A stretch of 64,000 bases of DNA, from NCBI RefSeq assembly GCF_003269295.1, contig NZ_QLTT01000008.1, positions 1-64,000 on the forward strand, read 5' to 3'. Origin of the DNA: Lentzea atacamensis (lineage in GTDB: Bacteria > Actinomycetota > Actinomycetes > Mycobacteriales > Pseudonocardiaceae). Positions 35,468-43,718 of the stretch are shown here, in pieces. Each line of letters opens with the position of its first letter. Position 1 is the first letter of the stretch. A program made the position numbers and the translations under genes. The notes below the pieces were generated by a model. It had not been told where the DNA came from, did no database searches, and saw only the letters and a program-made list of their open reading frames with translations.

Positions 35468-36011
35468 TCATCACGGCCGCGATCACGCCGTCCAGCACCC
35501 GCCACGCGCGGGGCTTCGCGAACAGCGGGCTGAGCAGCCGGGCGCCGAACCCGAGCGCGACGAACCACGTGACGCTCGCCGTCACCGCGCCGACCCCGAA
35601 GAGCCACCGGCCGGCCGCGATCGAACCGAGCAGCAGCACGGTGTCCAGGTAGACGTGCGGGTTGAGCCACGTGAGGGCGAGTGCGGTGAGGACGGGGCGG
35701 CCGCTCCGGGCCGGCTCCACGGTCAGTGCGGACGGGTTGAACGCGCGACGGGCGGCCAGAAACCCGTAGCCCAGCAGGAAGAGACCGCCCACGATCGCGG
35801 CGACGGTGATCGCCTGCGGCCATTTGCTGACGATGGCTCCGAACCCGGCGACGCCGACCGCGACCAGGATCGCGTCCGAGACGGCGCACACCGCGACGAC
35901 CTTCGCCACGGCGTGGCGGCGAAGTCCTTGGCGCAGCACGAAAGCGTTCTGCGCGCCGATCGCGACGATCAGGGTCAGCATGGTGCCGAAGCCGAGCAGC
36001 AAATCAGTCAC
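35433..36011 (-). CDS. LysE/ArgO-type amino-acid exporter
   Basis: A 192-aa membrane protein with about six segments and the family N-terminus MLTLIVAIGAQNAFVLRQGL, plus ALTWLNPHVYLDTVLLLGS. LysE proteins export lysine or arginine. It is divergent from an ArgP/LysG-type LysR regulator across 69 bases, the standard arrangement in actinobacteria. The start is GTG 36011. Confidence 0.92.
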   Translation of the reverse strand: MTDLLLGFGTMLTLIVAIGAQNAFVLRQGLRRHAVAKVVAVCAVSDAILVAVGVAGFGAIVSKWPQAITVAAIVGGLFLLGYGFLAARRAFNPSALTVEPARSGRPVLTALALTWLNPHVYLDTVLLLGSIAAGRWLFGVGAVTASVTWFVALGFGARLLSPLFAKPRAWRVLDGVIAAVMISLGVTLIAGS

Positions 36012-36047
36012 ACCATCGACGGTATTGACGCCGACTTGATGAGACCA

Positions 36048-36074
36048 GCTAAAGATTCTTACGTACCATTAGCA
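36048..36074. promoter_or_regulatory. candidate LysR operator between exporter and regulator
   Basis: A short AT-rich stretch inside GC-rich DNA holds imperfect inverted half-sites AGCTAA (36048-36053) and TTAGCA (36069-36074). A TACCAT (36064-36069) could be the regulator's -10. LysR regulators usually bind T-N11-A sites in such gaps. Confidence 0.35.
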
Positions 36075-36080
36075 GCTGTG

Positions 36081-36938
36081 ATGGATCTGGACCTGGTGCG
36101 CACGCTGCTCGCAGTGGTCGACGCGGGCACGTTCGACGCCGCGGCGGCGATGCTGCACGTCACGCCTTCCGCTGTGTCGCAACGGATCAAAGCCCTGGAG
36201 CAGCGAACGGGCCGGGTGCTGCTGGTGCGGGCGCGGCCGGTGCGGCTGACGCCGTCGGGGGAGGTGCTGGTCCGGTACGGTCGGCAACTGCTCGCGCTGG
36301 ACCAGGATCTTGACGCTGCCCTCGGGTCGGACGCCGTGGTCCGGGTGCCGATCGCGGTCAACGCCGACTCGCTCGCCACGTGGTTCCTTCCCGCGCTGCA
36401 ACGGGTTCCCTCGTCGCTCAGGATCTCGTTCGACCTCCACCGCGAGGACCAGGACCACACGACGGCTCTGTTGCGACAGGGCGTGGTGATGGCCGCGGTG
36501 ACGTCCTCACGTGAGCCGGTCGCGGGCTGTTCCGTGCGGAAGCTGGGCAGCATCCGTTACGCGGCAATGGCGCCGCAGTCCTTCATAGACACGTACGCCG
36601 ACGGTCCCGTGAAGTCGTGGCTGCCGGACGCGCCGGTGGTGGTGTTCGACCGCAACGACGACCTGCAGGACAGGTTCGTGCGCACGCTGACCCGTGGCCG
36701 GGGCGCCGCGGAACACCGCCACTACGTGCCGTCGTCGGAGGTGTACGTGCGGGCGATCGTGGCCGGGCTCGGGTGGGGCATGGTGCCGCCGCAGCAGCTG
36801 CAGGAGGGCCTGGTCGACCTCGCGCCGGGCCGGACCGTCGACATCCCGCTGTACTGGCAGCAGTGGAAGCTGGACTCGCCGGCGCTGACCGCCGTGGCCG
36901 ACGCGGTGGCCGCAGAAGCGGCTGTCGCGCTGCGGTAG
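36081..36938 (+). CDS. LysR-family regulator, ArgP/LysG type
   Basis: A 285-aa protein. The N-terminal winged helix is MDLDLVRTLLAVVDAGTFDAAA through VTPSAVSQRIKALEQRTGR. The effector domain (about 85-285) contains VNADSLATWFLPAL, typical of the ArgP/LysG/IciA group. It should activate the divergent exporter when basic amino acids accumulate. ATG 36081 is preferred; GTG 36078 would add one residue. The longer upstream frame is the shadow of the exporter gene. Confidence 0.9.
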   Translation: MDLDLVRTLLAVVDAGTFDAAAAMLHVTPSAVSQRIKALEQRTGRVLLVRARPVRLTPSGEVLVRYGRQLLALDQDLDAALGSDAVVRVPIAVNADSLATWFLPALQRVPSSLRISFDLHREDQDHTTALLRQGVVMAAVTSSREPVAGCSVRKLGSIRYAAMAPQSFIDTYADGPVKSWLPDAPVVVFDRNDDLQDRFVRTLTRGRGAAEHRHYVPSSEVYVRAIVAGLGWGMVPPQQLQEGLVDLAPGRTVDIPLYWQQWKLDSPALTAVADAVAAEAAVALR

Positions 36939-36942
36939 GAGT

Positions 36943-36948
36943 TACCCT
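36943..36948 (+). promoter_or_regulatory. -10 box of a leaderless promoter (TACCCT)
   Basis: TACCCT ends 7 bases before ATG 36956, only 5 bases after the stop of the LysR gene. It suggests an independent leaderless transcript for the GH16-like/SDR pair. Confidence 0.45.
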
Positions 36949-36955
36949 CGGTGAC

Positions 36956-37672
36956 ATGACCGGACGAGAGCTCGAGTTCGAGGACCGGTTCATCACGCTG
37001 GACCGGTGGTACCCGCACTATCTGCCGCACTGGAGTTCCAGGTCGGCCACCGCCGCCCGCTACCGCAACGACAACGGCCTGGTCCTGCGCATCGACGCCG
37101 ACCAGGAGCCGTGGTGCCCCGAGTTCGACGGCGACACCAGGGTCTCGGGCCTGCAGACCGCGCTCACCGAGGGACAGTCCCGGTTCCGCCCCGACCTCCA
37201 GGTGCGGGAGAAGCAGCAGGACCTGCGGCTCTACACCCCGACGTACGGCCGGTTCGAGATCCGCTGCAGGGCGATCGACGACCCCAGCTGCATGGTCGCG
37301 CTGTGGATGATCGGACTGGAGGACGTGCCGGAGCGGTCGGCCGAGATCTGCATCGCGGAGATCTTCGGCAAGCACGTCTACCCGGCGAACACCGGCGTCG
37401 GGATGGGGCTGCACCCGTTCGGCGACCCGAGGATCACCGACGAGTTCGAGGTCGTGGACGTGCCGATCGACGGGCGCGAGTTCCACGTCTACGGCGCGGA
37501 CTGGCAGCAGGGCCGCGTCGACTTCTTCGTGGACGGCGACCTGGTCAACACGGTGCACCAGGCGCCGGACTACCCGATGCAGTTCCAGCTCGCCGTCTTC
37601 GAGTTCGGGCCGGAGCGGACCGGGCGCTATCCGAAGGAGTTCGAGGTCGAGTGGTTCAGGGCGTACCGGTGA
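36956..37672 (+). CDS. GH16-like (concanavalin-fold) protein without signal peptide
   Basis: A 238-aa protein with the beta-jellyroll pattern of GH16. A substrate-strand segment YGRFEIRCRA and the C-terminal EFHVYGADWQQGRVDFFVDG are clear. The active-site strand, usually E-x-D-x-x-E, reads EICIAEI (about residues 130-136): both Glu are kept and the Asp is Cys. There is no signal peptide, so it would stay in the cytoplasm. Its last bases overlap the SDR start (GTGA). It may be an intracellular glucan hydrolase or a non-catalytic carbohydrate-binding protein. Confidence 0.75.
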   Translation: MTGRELEFEDRFITLDRWYPHYLPHWSSRSATAARYRNDNGLVLRIDADQEPWCPEFDGDTRVSGLQTALTEGQSRFRPDLQVREKQQDLRLYTPTYGRFEIRCRAIDDPSCMVALWMIGLEDVPERSAEICIAEIFGKHVYPANTGVGMGLHPFGDPRITDEFEVVDVPIDGREFHVYGADWQQGRVDFFVDGDLVNTVHQAPDYPMQFQLAVFEFGPERTGRYPKEFEVEWFRAYR

Positions 37673-38394
37673 ACCTCACCGGCAAGGTCGCCGTCGTCTA
37701 CGGCGCCGGCACGATCGGCGGCGCGATCGCCGGGGCGTTCGCCGAGGCGGGTGCCGAAGTGCACCTCGCCGCGCGCACCGAGGCGGCGCTCAAGGCCAAG
37801 GCGGAAGAGCTCGGCGTCGGGTACGCCGTGGTCGACGCGCTGGACGAGCAGAGCGTCGACCGGCACGCGGCCGCGTTCGAGCGGATCGACATCTCGGTCA
37901 ACGTCATCTCCGACAACGACGTGCAGGGCACACCGATCCACGAGATGAGCGTCGACGACTACCTCAGCCCGGTCGTCACCAACGTCCGCTCGAAGTTCCT
38001 CACCGCCCGCGCCGCCGCCCGGCACATGGTCAGGCAGGGCAGCGGCGTCATCCTGTTCTTCGGCGGCACAAGTGACGGCTCGGTGCACCGCCGCTGGCAG
38101 CTCGGCGGCCTGGTCACGGCGTTCGACGCGGTCCAGGCGATGTGCCGCCAGCTCGCCGCGGAGCTCGGGCCGCACGGCGTCCGGGCCGTGACGCTGCAGA
38201 CCGGCGGAATCCCCGAGTCCATCCCCGCGGGCATCCGTGACCAGGTCGAGCCGGACATCGTCGGCCAGACGGCGCTCGGCAGAGCGGCGACACTGGACGA
38301 CGTCGGGAGAGCAGCGGTGTTCGTGGCCTCGGACTGGGGCCGCACGATCACAGGAACGCAGGTCAACGTCACGTGCGGAGCCGTGCTGAACTGA
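37669..38394 (+). CDS. short-chain dehydrogenase/reductase-like protein lacking YxxxK
   Basis: A 241-aa Rossmann protein: VAVVYGAGTIGGAIAGAFAE nucleotide site, NVISDND in place of NNAG, and the C-terminal VFVASDWGRTITGTQVNVTC of SDRs. The usual Ser plus Tyr-x3-Lys is not present; the region reads WQLGGLVTAFDAVQAM. It may bind NAD(P) without classical catalysis or use another mechanism. GTG 37669 overlaps the stop of the GH16-like gene. Confidence 0.82.
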   Translation: MNLTGKVAVVYGAGTIGGAIAGAFAEAGAEVHLAARTEAALKAKAEELGVGYAVVDALDEQSVDRHAAAFERIDISVNVISDNDVQGTPIHEMSVDDYLSPVVTNVRSKFLTARAAARHMVRQGSGVILFFGGTSDGSVHRRWQLGGLVTAFDAVQAMCRQLAAELGPHGVRAVTLQTGGIPESIPAGIRDQVEPDIVGQTALGRAATLDDVGRAAVFVASDWGRTITGTQVNVTCGAVLN

Positions 38395-38474
38395 ACCTGT
38401 CGGAAAGCTGGGAGCATCCTGTCGGCTTCCTGAACCCAGGAACCGCACGGGCTCGTCCCGGCGTTGGGCGTTAT

Positions 38475-39182
38475 GTGCTGATTCCTCGACTCGCCGCCAC
38501 CGGCGGCTCACTCGCCGTCGTCGTGACGGTGGCCATGGTCGGTCTGCTCGACCTGACCGTGGGCCCGCTGCGCCGCACCATCAGCGAGTACGCGCTGGGC
38601 GACTACCGCCCCGTCTTCGACGTCGCCGTGCTGCTCCTGGCCTTCGGCTCCCTCGCGATCCTCGCCGCGCTCGTCCACAAGGGACTGACGAGATGGCGGT
38701 CCGGCGGGTCGATCGCGCTGATCCTGTGGTCGGTGGGCCTGCTGCTGGTGGTGGCGTTCCCGAAGACGAACTGGGCGATGGGCACGAACCAGGTCAGCGG
38801 CAGCATCCACCGCTTCGGCAGCATGCTGGCGTTCGTCAGCCTGCCGATCGCGATCATCCTGCTCGCCCGGCCGTGGCTGAAGGACCACGTGTGGGGCAAG
38901 CACGCGCGGTGGACGATGGCGTCCGGGGTGCTGAGCGTCATCGCGTTCATGCCGATCCTCTACGCCATCGTGATGGGCTCGATGGGCGGCGTTCGGTGGT
39001 GGCGCGTGTTCCCGTTGGGCTACATCGAGAGGATCTTGCTCATCGCCGAGGTGGGCGCTGTGCTCGTCGTCGGGCTGTGGGCGATCGCGGCAAGTAGGGT
39101 TGCGCCATGGCGAGTTGGGGAGATCTCGCGGACTACATCCGCGCCGAGTACGACGTCATCCACGACGAGGACGAGGAGCTGA
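38475..39182 (+). CDS. DUF998-family membrane protein
   Basis: A protein of about 235 aa with six membrane segments and the DUF998 hallmark RRTISEYALGDYRPVFDVAV. Further loops are FPKTNWAMGTNQVSGSIH and GSMGGVRWWRVFPLGYIERI. GTG 38475 is a reasonable start; the frame is open back to 38373. The C-terminal tail overlaps the next gene by 76 bases. Function unknown. Confidence 0.75.
   Translation: MLIPRLAATGGSLAVVVTVAMVGLLDLTVGPLRRTISEYALGDYRPVFDVAVLLLAFGSLAILAALVHKGLTRWRSGGSIALILWSVGLLLVVAFPKTNWAMGTNQVSGSIHRFGSMLAFVSLPIAIILLARPWLKDHVWGKHARWTMASGVLSVIAFMPILYAIVMGSMGGVRWWRVFPLGYIERILLIAEVGAVLVVGLWAIAASRVAPWRVGEISRTTSAPSTTSSTTRTRS
39095..39100 (+). promoter_or_regulatory. -10 box of a leaderless promoter (TAGGGT)
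   Basis: TAGGGT ends 6 bases before ATG 39107 inside the end of the DUF998 gene, with no Shine-Dalgarno sequence. Confidence 0.5.
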
Positions 39183-39517
39183 GGATCCTCTTCACCTTCG
39201 GGGATGAGGAGGAGGACGACGACAGCCGCACGCAGGTCGTGATCATCGTCCGGGAAGTGCTCGACAAGATGCACGAATGGGTGCAGATCGCCTCCCCCTG
39301 CGGGTTGGCCTCGCAAGTGAACCTCCGTGACGTGCTGGAGGAGGTCGGCAAGTCGACCGTGGCGTGCGGCCTCGCGATCATGGGGGAGCACGTCGTGGTG
39401 CGGCACTCGTTGCCGCTGGTCGATCTCGACATCCACGAGTTCACCGACCCGCTCCAGCTGCTCGCCGGCACGGCGGACACGCTCGAGGAACAGTTCTGGG
39501 GAGGGGACGGGTACTGA
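39107..39517 (+). CDS. small acidic protein of unknown function
   Basis: A 136-aa acidic protein (DEDEELRILFTF, then GDEEEDDDSRTQVVIIV). The predicted alpha-beta layout recalls the YbjN/type III chaperone-like fold: LRDVLEEVGKSTVACGLAIMGEHVVVRHSLPL, with hydrophobic strands and amphipathic helices. I cannot assign a family with certainty. It starts as a leaderless ATG and its stop overlaps the next start (TGATG), so the two are coupled. Confidence 0.7.
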   Translation: MASWGDLADYIRAEYDVIHDEDEELRILFTFGDEEEDDDSRTQVVIIVREVLDKMHEWVQIASPCGLASQVNLRDVLEEVGKSTVACGLAIMGEHVVVRHSLPLVDLDIHEFTDPLQLLAGTADTLEEQFWGGDGY

Positions 39518-40083
39518 TGTACGACTTGACGCCCGCGGCCGATCGGCTGGCGGGGCTCGTGCGCAACGTGACGGACGGCGATTTGAAAGCGCCGACTCCG
39601 TGCCCGGACTACACGGTCGGCGACCTGCTCGACCACGTCAACGGCCTGGCGGTGGCGTTCACGATGGCCGCGTTGAAGACCCCGCTGGAGGCCACGGGTT
39701 CCGGCGACGCGTCCCGGCTGCCGCCGGACTTCCGCGAGTCGGTGCCCGAGCGGCTGGCCGAGCTCGCGCAGGCCTGGCGCGCACCGCAGGCCTGGGAGGG
39801 CATGACGCGCGCGGGCGGCGTCGACCTGCCCGGCGAGGTCGCGGCTGCCGTGGCGCTGGACGAGATCGTGCTGCACGGCTGGGATCTCGCCCGAGCGACC
39901 GGGCAGCCGTTCGACGTCGACGAGAACCTGCTCGAGGTCGTTCACGGGTTCGTGTCGTCGATCGGCCCGGACGACCGCGATGGGTCGTTGTTCGGGGCGG
40001 CGGTGGAGGTAAGCCCGGACGCGCCTCTGCTCGACCGTGTCGTGGGACTCAGTGGGCGGGATCCCGGCTGGAACCTAAGTTAG
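39517..40083 (+). CDS. mycothiol-dependent maleylpyruvate isomerase-like protein (TIGR03086 type)
   Basis: A 188-aa DinB/MDMPI-fold protein. The N-terminal helix bundle carries PTPCPDYTVGDLLDHVNGLA, with the first metal-ligand His, and ALDEIVLHGWDLARATG contributes further ligands (E-x-x-x-H). Family members bind a divalent metal and often mycothiol. The reaction is unknown. The stop codon lies inside an iron-box-like sequence that precedes the next gene. Confidence 0.85.
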   Translation: MYDLTPAADRLAGLVRNVTDGDLKAPTPCPDYTVGDLLDHVNGLAVAFTMAALKTPLEATGSGDASRLPPDFRESVPERLAELAQAWRAPQAWEGMTRAGGVDLPGEVAAAVALDEIVLHGWDLARATGQPFDVDENLLEVVHGFVSSIGPDDRDGSLFGAAVEVSPDAPLLDRVVGLSGRDPGWNLS

Positions 40084-40093
40084 GCTCTCCTAA
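40075..40093 (+). promoter_or_regulatory. IdeR/DmdR-type iron box over a -10 hexamer
   Basis: CTAAGTTAGGCTCTCCTAA matches 15 of 19 positions of the DtxR/IdeR/DmdR consensus, TTAGGTTAGSCTAACCTAA. TAGGCT at 40081-40086 inside it is a -10 hexamer, 8 bases before GTG 40095. Iron-loaded repressor here would block the leaderless promoter directly. Confidence 0.6.
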
Positions 40094-40094
40094 C

Positions 40095-40433
40095 GTGAGA
40101 GCTATTACGGTGCAGGTTCGGGCGGGCCTGGGCGTCGGACGCCTTGCCGCCGCGGTGGATTCCCTCGTGGCACTGCATCCCGAACTGCGTCGTTCCGGCT
40201 TCGCGCACGTCAACGTCGTCGACCCCGCCGCCGCCACGGACGCCGCGCTGGCGCGGGCGGAGGCGGGGCTCGACCTTCAGGCCGGCGTGCTGATGCAGGC
40301 CGTGTGGCTGGACGCCGGACCTGATCGTTCCGGCCGGATGGTGCTGGTGCTCCACGACATCGTGGCCGACCGGATGCCGCGCATCCTGCCGTGGCTCGTG
40401 CAGGCGTGGACGCAGCCCGCGCTCGTCAGCTGA
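40095..40433 (+). CDS. stand-alone N-terminal fragment of an NRPS condensation-like domain
   Basis: A 112-aa protein resembling the first half of a condensation domain: LAAAVDSLVALHPELRRSG (like L-x-x-L-V-x-x-H-P-x-L-R), then LDLQAGVLMQAVWLD and VLVLHDIVADRMPRILPWLV in the place of HHxxxDG. The first His of that motif is Leu and Gly is lost, so classical condensation is unlikely. The rest of the domain is absent, but the frame is intact and has an iron box and -10 in front, so it seems to be expressed under iron limitation. It may be a remnant or a small protein with a new function. Confidence 0.6.
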   Translation: MRAITVQVRAGLGVGRLAAAVDSLVALHPELRRSGFAHVNVVDPAAATDAALARAEAGLDLQAGVLMQAVWLDAGPDRSGRMVLVLHDIVADRMPRILPWLVQAWTQPALVS

Positions 40434-40728
40434 CTCCGAGCCCACCCACGATCTGGACCCGCTGACCGCTGAACTCGCCGGTCAGCATCGGCATCGCCTC
40501 GGCGATGGCGGCCTTGGTCTCGGGGAGCTGCAACGAGTCGGCGTGGTGCTGGGCGGACTCCCAGATCTCGCTGATCCAGATCTTGTCCTGGTCCTCGGGG
40601 TCGAGTCCGACCGCGTACAACCGGCACCCGGCCTCCCGCAGACCCTGCTCACCGCGGGTCAGGATCGCCACCACGTCGTCGCGGTGACCCGGCTTGGTCC
40701 TCATCGAGCCGATGTAGCCGAACGTCAT
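40426..40728 (-). CDS. ABM-family monooxygenase-like protein
   Basis: A 100-aa dimeric ferredoxin-like protein of the antibiotic-biosynthesis-monooxygenase/quinol-monooxygenase family: TKPGHRDDVVAILTRG, then IWISEIWESAQHHADSLQLPE. It overlaps the methyltransferase stop by 4 bases (ATGA) and is the last gene of the MoxR operon. Substrate unknown. Confidence 0.82.
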   Translation of the reverse strand: MTFGYIGSMRTKPGHRDDVVAILTRGEQGLREAGCRLYAVGLDPEDQDKIWISEIWESAQHHADSLQLPETKAAIAEAMPMLTGEFSGQRVQIVGGLGVS

Positions 40729-41432
40729 GCGTGCGATCCCCTCTTCCGCGCCACGAACACGAACTCACGCCCAGGCCGATCCGGCGCGTCGCGTACGTCC
40801 ACGACCTCGAAGCCGCAGCGCACGAGGCTGGCGGAGATCTCGGCGCGCGACCGGAACCGCAGCGTCGACTCCGAGGAGATCTCCGAGCCGTCCGGGAACC
40901 GGTAGGTGTGACGGAACGACACGAACGGCAGGCTCACGCCGAGCAGGTCGAGTTGCTCGCGCACCCCGACCAGCACTCGTGGCTTCGCGCGAGCCCAGTC
41001 CTCCCAGGCTCGTCGCTCCGGCCGGCGCGTCTCGAACACGAAGTGCCCACCGGGCCGCAGCGCGTCGCGCACACCTCGAATCGCGGCTTCCCAGTCGTCA
41101 CCGAGGAACACCTGCGCCACGTTCCCCGTCATCGTCGCGAGATCGAAGGACAGCGCGGGCAGAGCGGTCGCGTCCCCGTGAATCCAGGTGACCCGGGAAT
41201 CCTTGGCCCGCGCGATCTCCAACGACGCCAGTGCAGGATCGACGCCGACCACCGCACGCCCGGACGCCGCCAGCAACACCGCGAGGGAGCCCGTGCCGCA
41301 ACCGACGTCGAGCACGCTCGACGCCCCCACCTCGGCGGCGATCTCCAGGTAGAGGTTCAGATCGTCGCGCGGTGCGTCGAAGGCGTCGTAGATCCGTGCC
41401 AACCGGGGGTCGGCGAATATCGCATCAGGCAT
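40725..41432 (-). CDS. class I SAM-dependent methyltransferase
   Basis: A 235-aa Rossmann methyltransferase with motif I SSVLDVGCGTGSLAVLLA, motif II VVGVDPALASLEIAR and GDATALPALSFDLATM. The target is unknown. The 5' end overlaps the DUF3800 gene by 8 bases, which places it in the same operon. Confidence 0.9.
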   Translation of the reverse strand: MPDAIFADPRLARIYDAFDAPRDDLNLYLEIAAEVGASSVLDVGCGTGSLAVLLAASGRAVVGVDPALASLEIARAKDSRVTWIHGDATALPALSFDLATMTGNVAQVFLGDDWEAAIRGVRDALRPGGHFVFETRRPERRAWEDWARAKPRVLVGVREQLDLLGVSLPFVSFRHTYRFPDGSEISSESTLRFRSRAEISASLVRCGFEVVDVRDAPDRPGREFVFVARKRGSHA

Positions 41433-42105
41433 GCCACATCCTAGGTCCGGCGACGAACGGCCGGAGCAGCGCGATCACCTCGCGGTCCGGCCGACCGTTC
41501 AGCTCGTCCTCCGCGACGCGACGGGCGATCCCGGCCAGGAAGTCGGCAACCTGCACGCGCGCGTCGTGCTGCGAGTCCACCAGAGTCAGGCTCTCCAGCC
41601 CCGGTGCCAGCTTCTTGAGCTGCCGGATCCGCCCGTCGGTCAGCGACAGCTGCTGGTCGTGCACGATCGAGACCGAACCACCTCCCGAGAAATGCCACTG
41701 CGCGACGGCGCGGAGAATGGCCGGGAACAGCGGATCCAGGGTTCCGCGCGGCCCGCGGGCGCGCAGCAGGTCGTTGTAGTGCTCCAGCGGTCCGGTCACG
41801 GCGCCGAACTCCGCGCGCACCCGTGAGGCGAGGAGCAGCCGTTTGTCCACGAGCTGCACGCGGGCACGACCGGCCAGCGGGCCGGCCGGGCCGAGGAACC
41901 ACAGCAGCGCCCACCGGTTCTTCTCGCGCAGCAGGTGGTTCGCCTTGTACTCCAGCGCCGGCGACTTGATCATCCGGCGCAGCGACGCGACGCAGGCGGC
42001 GGCCTCCTCGTGCGACAGCCGCACACCGGCGTGGGCGAAGACCGCGGTGACCCCGCCGACGAGCTTCTCGCCCTCGGAACCCGACTCGTCGCAGGCGATC
42101 TCCAT
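41425..42105 (-). CDS. DUF3800-type protein
   Basis: A 226-aa protein beginning MEIACDESGSEGEKLVGG, the DESG opening of DUF3800. A conserved SIVHDQQ segment follows, and the C-terminal VDSQHDARVQVADFLAGIARR is also typical of the family. DUF3800 proteins resemble RNase H-like nucleases and often sit in mobile or defence contexts, but no activity is established. ATG 42105 overlaps the VWA gene stop by one base (TGATG). Confidence 0.72.
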   Translation of the reverse strand: MEIACDESGSEGEKLVGGVTAVFAHAGVRLSHEEAAACVASLRRMIKSPALEYKANHLLREKNRWALLWFLGPAGPLAGRARVQLVDKRLLLASRVRAEFGAVTGPLEHYNDLLRARGPRGTLDPLFPAILRAVAQWHFSGGGSVSIVHDQQLSLTDGRIRQLKKLAPGLESLTLVDSQHDARVQVADFLAGIARRVAEDELNGRPDREVIALLRPFVAGPRMWHA

Positions 42106-43718
42106 CAGGACATCCGGAAGACGGGGCCACGGGCGCGGAACGGCAGATGCGCACCGGCGGGGATCAGGAACGCGTGCTCGCGCCGGATCCTCAGCACGTC
42201 GCACCACCCGTCGGTGATGACGAGAACAGGGCCGGTGGAGGGGAAGTCGGACGCGCGTTCGAGCAGGTCGATGCCGGGCTGCAGCACGGTGCCACCGCGC
42301 CCGCGCACCGTCACCCTGCCCGCGATGTCCTCGACGGGAACATATCCGGCGTCATATGCCATCGCGTCACAGAAGACCACGCGGGCCGCAGGTACGTCAC
42401 GTGCCGCGGCGTAGGAGGCGATCGCGCCCAGCGCTTTGCCCAGCAGCTTGGGATCCATCGACCCGGACGTGTCGAGCACGACCCCGAACGTGGGCCGCGA
42501 CTCCAGCGTCTCCGGCCGCACCCGGCCCGGCCGCGGAATGTCCGGAGTGGACGCTTGTCGCCGTGACGCACGCGCGTAGGTGCGCCGTTTCTCCACCGCG
42601 GGAACGAACTCCTCGAACCACCGCGCCAGCTGGGCGTCCCACGTCAGCGGCGGGTGCTCCAGCGCGCGGATCTCCTCGACCAGCCCGGCGGGCAGCAGGC
42701 CGCGCGACGAGGTGTGGTGGCTCAGCCCGGTCAGCAGCGCCCGCCGGTAGAACTCGTCGAGGTCCGTGATGTCCGCCGGGCCGCGCAACGGCTCGCCGAG
42801 CAGATCGCCCTTGTGCCCGCCCCGCAACGTGAGCAGCTTCCGGTACCGCCGCAGGTCCGTCGTGATCCGGTCGTAGACGGACTCCGCAGACAGTCCGCTC
42901 AACGAGGGATCGTGCAGCACACCCTCAGGTGCGGAACCCACGCCCATCTCGATCAGCCAGCCGTTGACGACGTAGTCCGCGGCGATGTTCCACAGGTACG
43001 GGTCCCGCCCGCCGACCCGGTCGCAGTGGCGCAGCGCGGCGTGCAGCATCTCGTGCGCGAGCACGAACCGCCACTCCACGCGGGACAGCCCCGCCAGCGG
43101 GTTCACGTAGATCTCCGCCGACGCCGTGGACACCGCCGCGACCGAGATGTCCCAGCCCCGCGCCAGTTCCGCGTCCGCCACCACGGTCATCGCCGACGCC
43201 AAAGCACCCAGCAGGGGGTAGTTCGACACGAACCAGCTCAGCGCCAGGTCCCACTCGGTCTTCGCCGGCCGTGCGTCGGACAACGACGAGCGCGCGCCGC
43301 CCGCCACGTCGATCGCGGCCACCGCGGCGTTGGACAGCGCGGTGGCGAACCGTCGCGCCCACTTCTCCGGATCCTTCGACTCCTCGCCGCGCACGCACGC
43401 TCCCGGCTCCCAGGACGACGGGCGCGTGCCGAACTTCAGCGCGGGCTGGAAGTCCAGCACGTCGTCACACGAGTGCGTGCCGAAACCGAGGTGCAGCAGG
43501 CAATGCGCGAACACCCACGCCCACTCGTCCTCGCTCGCCTTGCGCGCCGGATGGGCCAGCAGGAAGCCGTCGAGCGAGATGTCCGCCCAGTCGTGCGAGG
43601 AGTCCCGGCGCACGTACGTGGTGAGGGCGGCGAACAGCGGATGCCTGTTGATCCGCTGTTCCGCCGCCGCGAACGCCTGCGCGGCCGGGTCGGTGCGAGC
43701 CCTGGAGCGGCGGCTCAT
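42105..43718 (-). CDS. DUF2201 metallopeptidase-like/VWA-like protein
   Basis: A 537-aa protein. The N-terminal part (residues 10-290) is the DUF2201 putative metallopeptidase-like domain with a zinc-site motif, FVLAHEMLHAALRHCD. The C-terminal part (about 405-530) is a VWA-like domain with VVLDTSGSMDPKLLGKAL, a MIDAS-type DxSGS. Such proteins pair with MoxR-family AAA ATPases, as here. ATG 43718 overlaps the ATPase stop by 4 bases. They are thought to act as ATPase-driven chaperone or maturation modules. The substrate is unknown. Confidence 0.85.
   Translation of the reverse strand: MSRRSRARTDPAAQAFAAAEQRINRHPLFAALTTYVRRDSSHDWADISLDGFLLAHPARKASEDEWAWVFAHCLLHLGFGTHSCDDVLDFQPALKFGTRPSSWEPGACVRGEESKDPEKWARRFATALSNAAVAAIDVAGGARSSLSDARPAKTEWDLALSWFVSNYPLLGALASAMTVVADAELARGWDISVAAVSTASAEIYVNPLAGLSRVEWRFVLAHEMLHAALRHCDRVGGRDPYLWNIAADYVVNGWLIEMGVGSAPEGVLHDPSLSGLSAESVYDRITTDLRRYRKLLTLRGGHKGDLLGEPLRGPADITDLDEFYRRALLTGLSHHTSSRGLLPAGLVEEIRALEHPPLTWDAQLARWFEEFVPAVEKRRTYARASRRQASTPDIPRPGRVRPETLESRPTFGVVLDTSGSMDPKLLGKALGAIASYAAARDVPAARVVFCDAMAYDAGYVPVEDIAGRVTVRGRGGTVLQPGIDLLERASDFPSTGPVLVITDGWCDVLRIRREHAFLIPAGAHLPFRARGPVFRMS

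Noticed and set aside
39327..40433. 368-codon frame as one protein ending in the condensation-like part
   Set aside because: Its first two thirds lie in another frame of two good genes and have shadow composition. An iron box and -10 mark GTG 40095 as the start.
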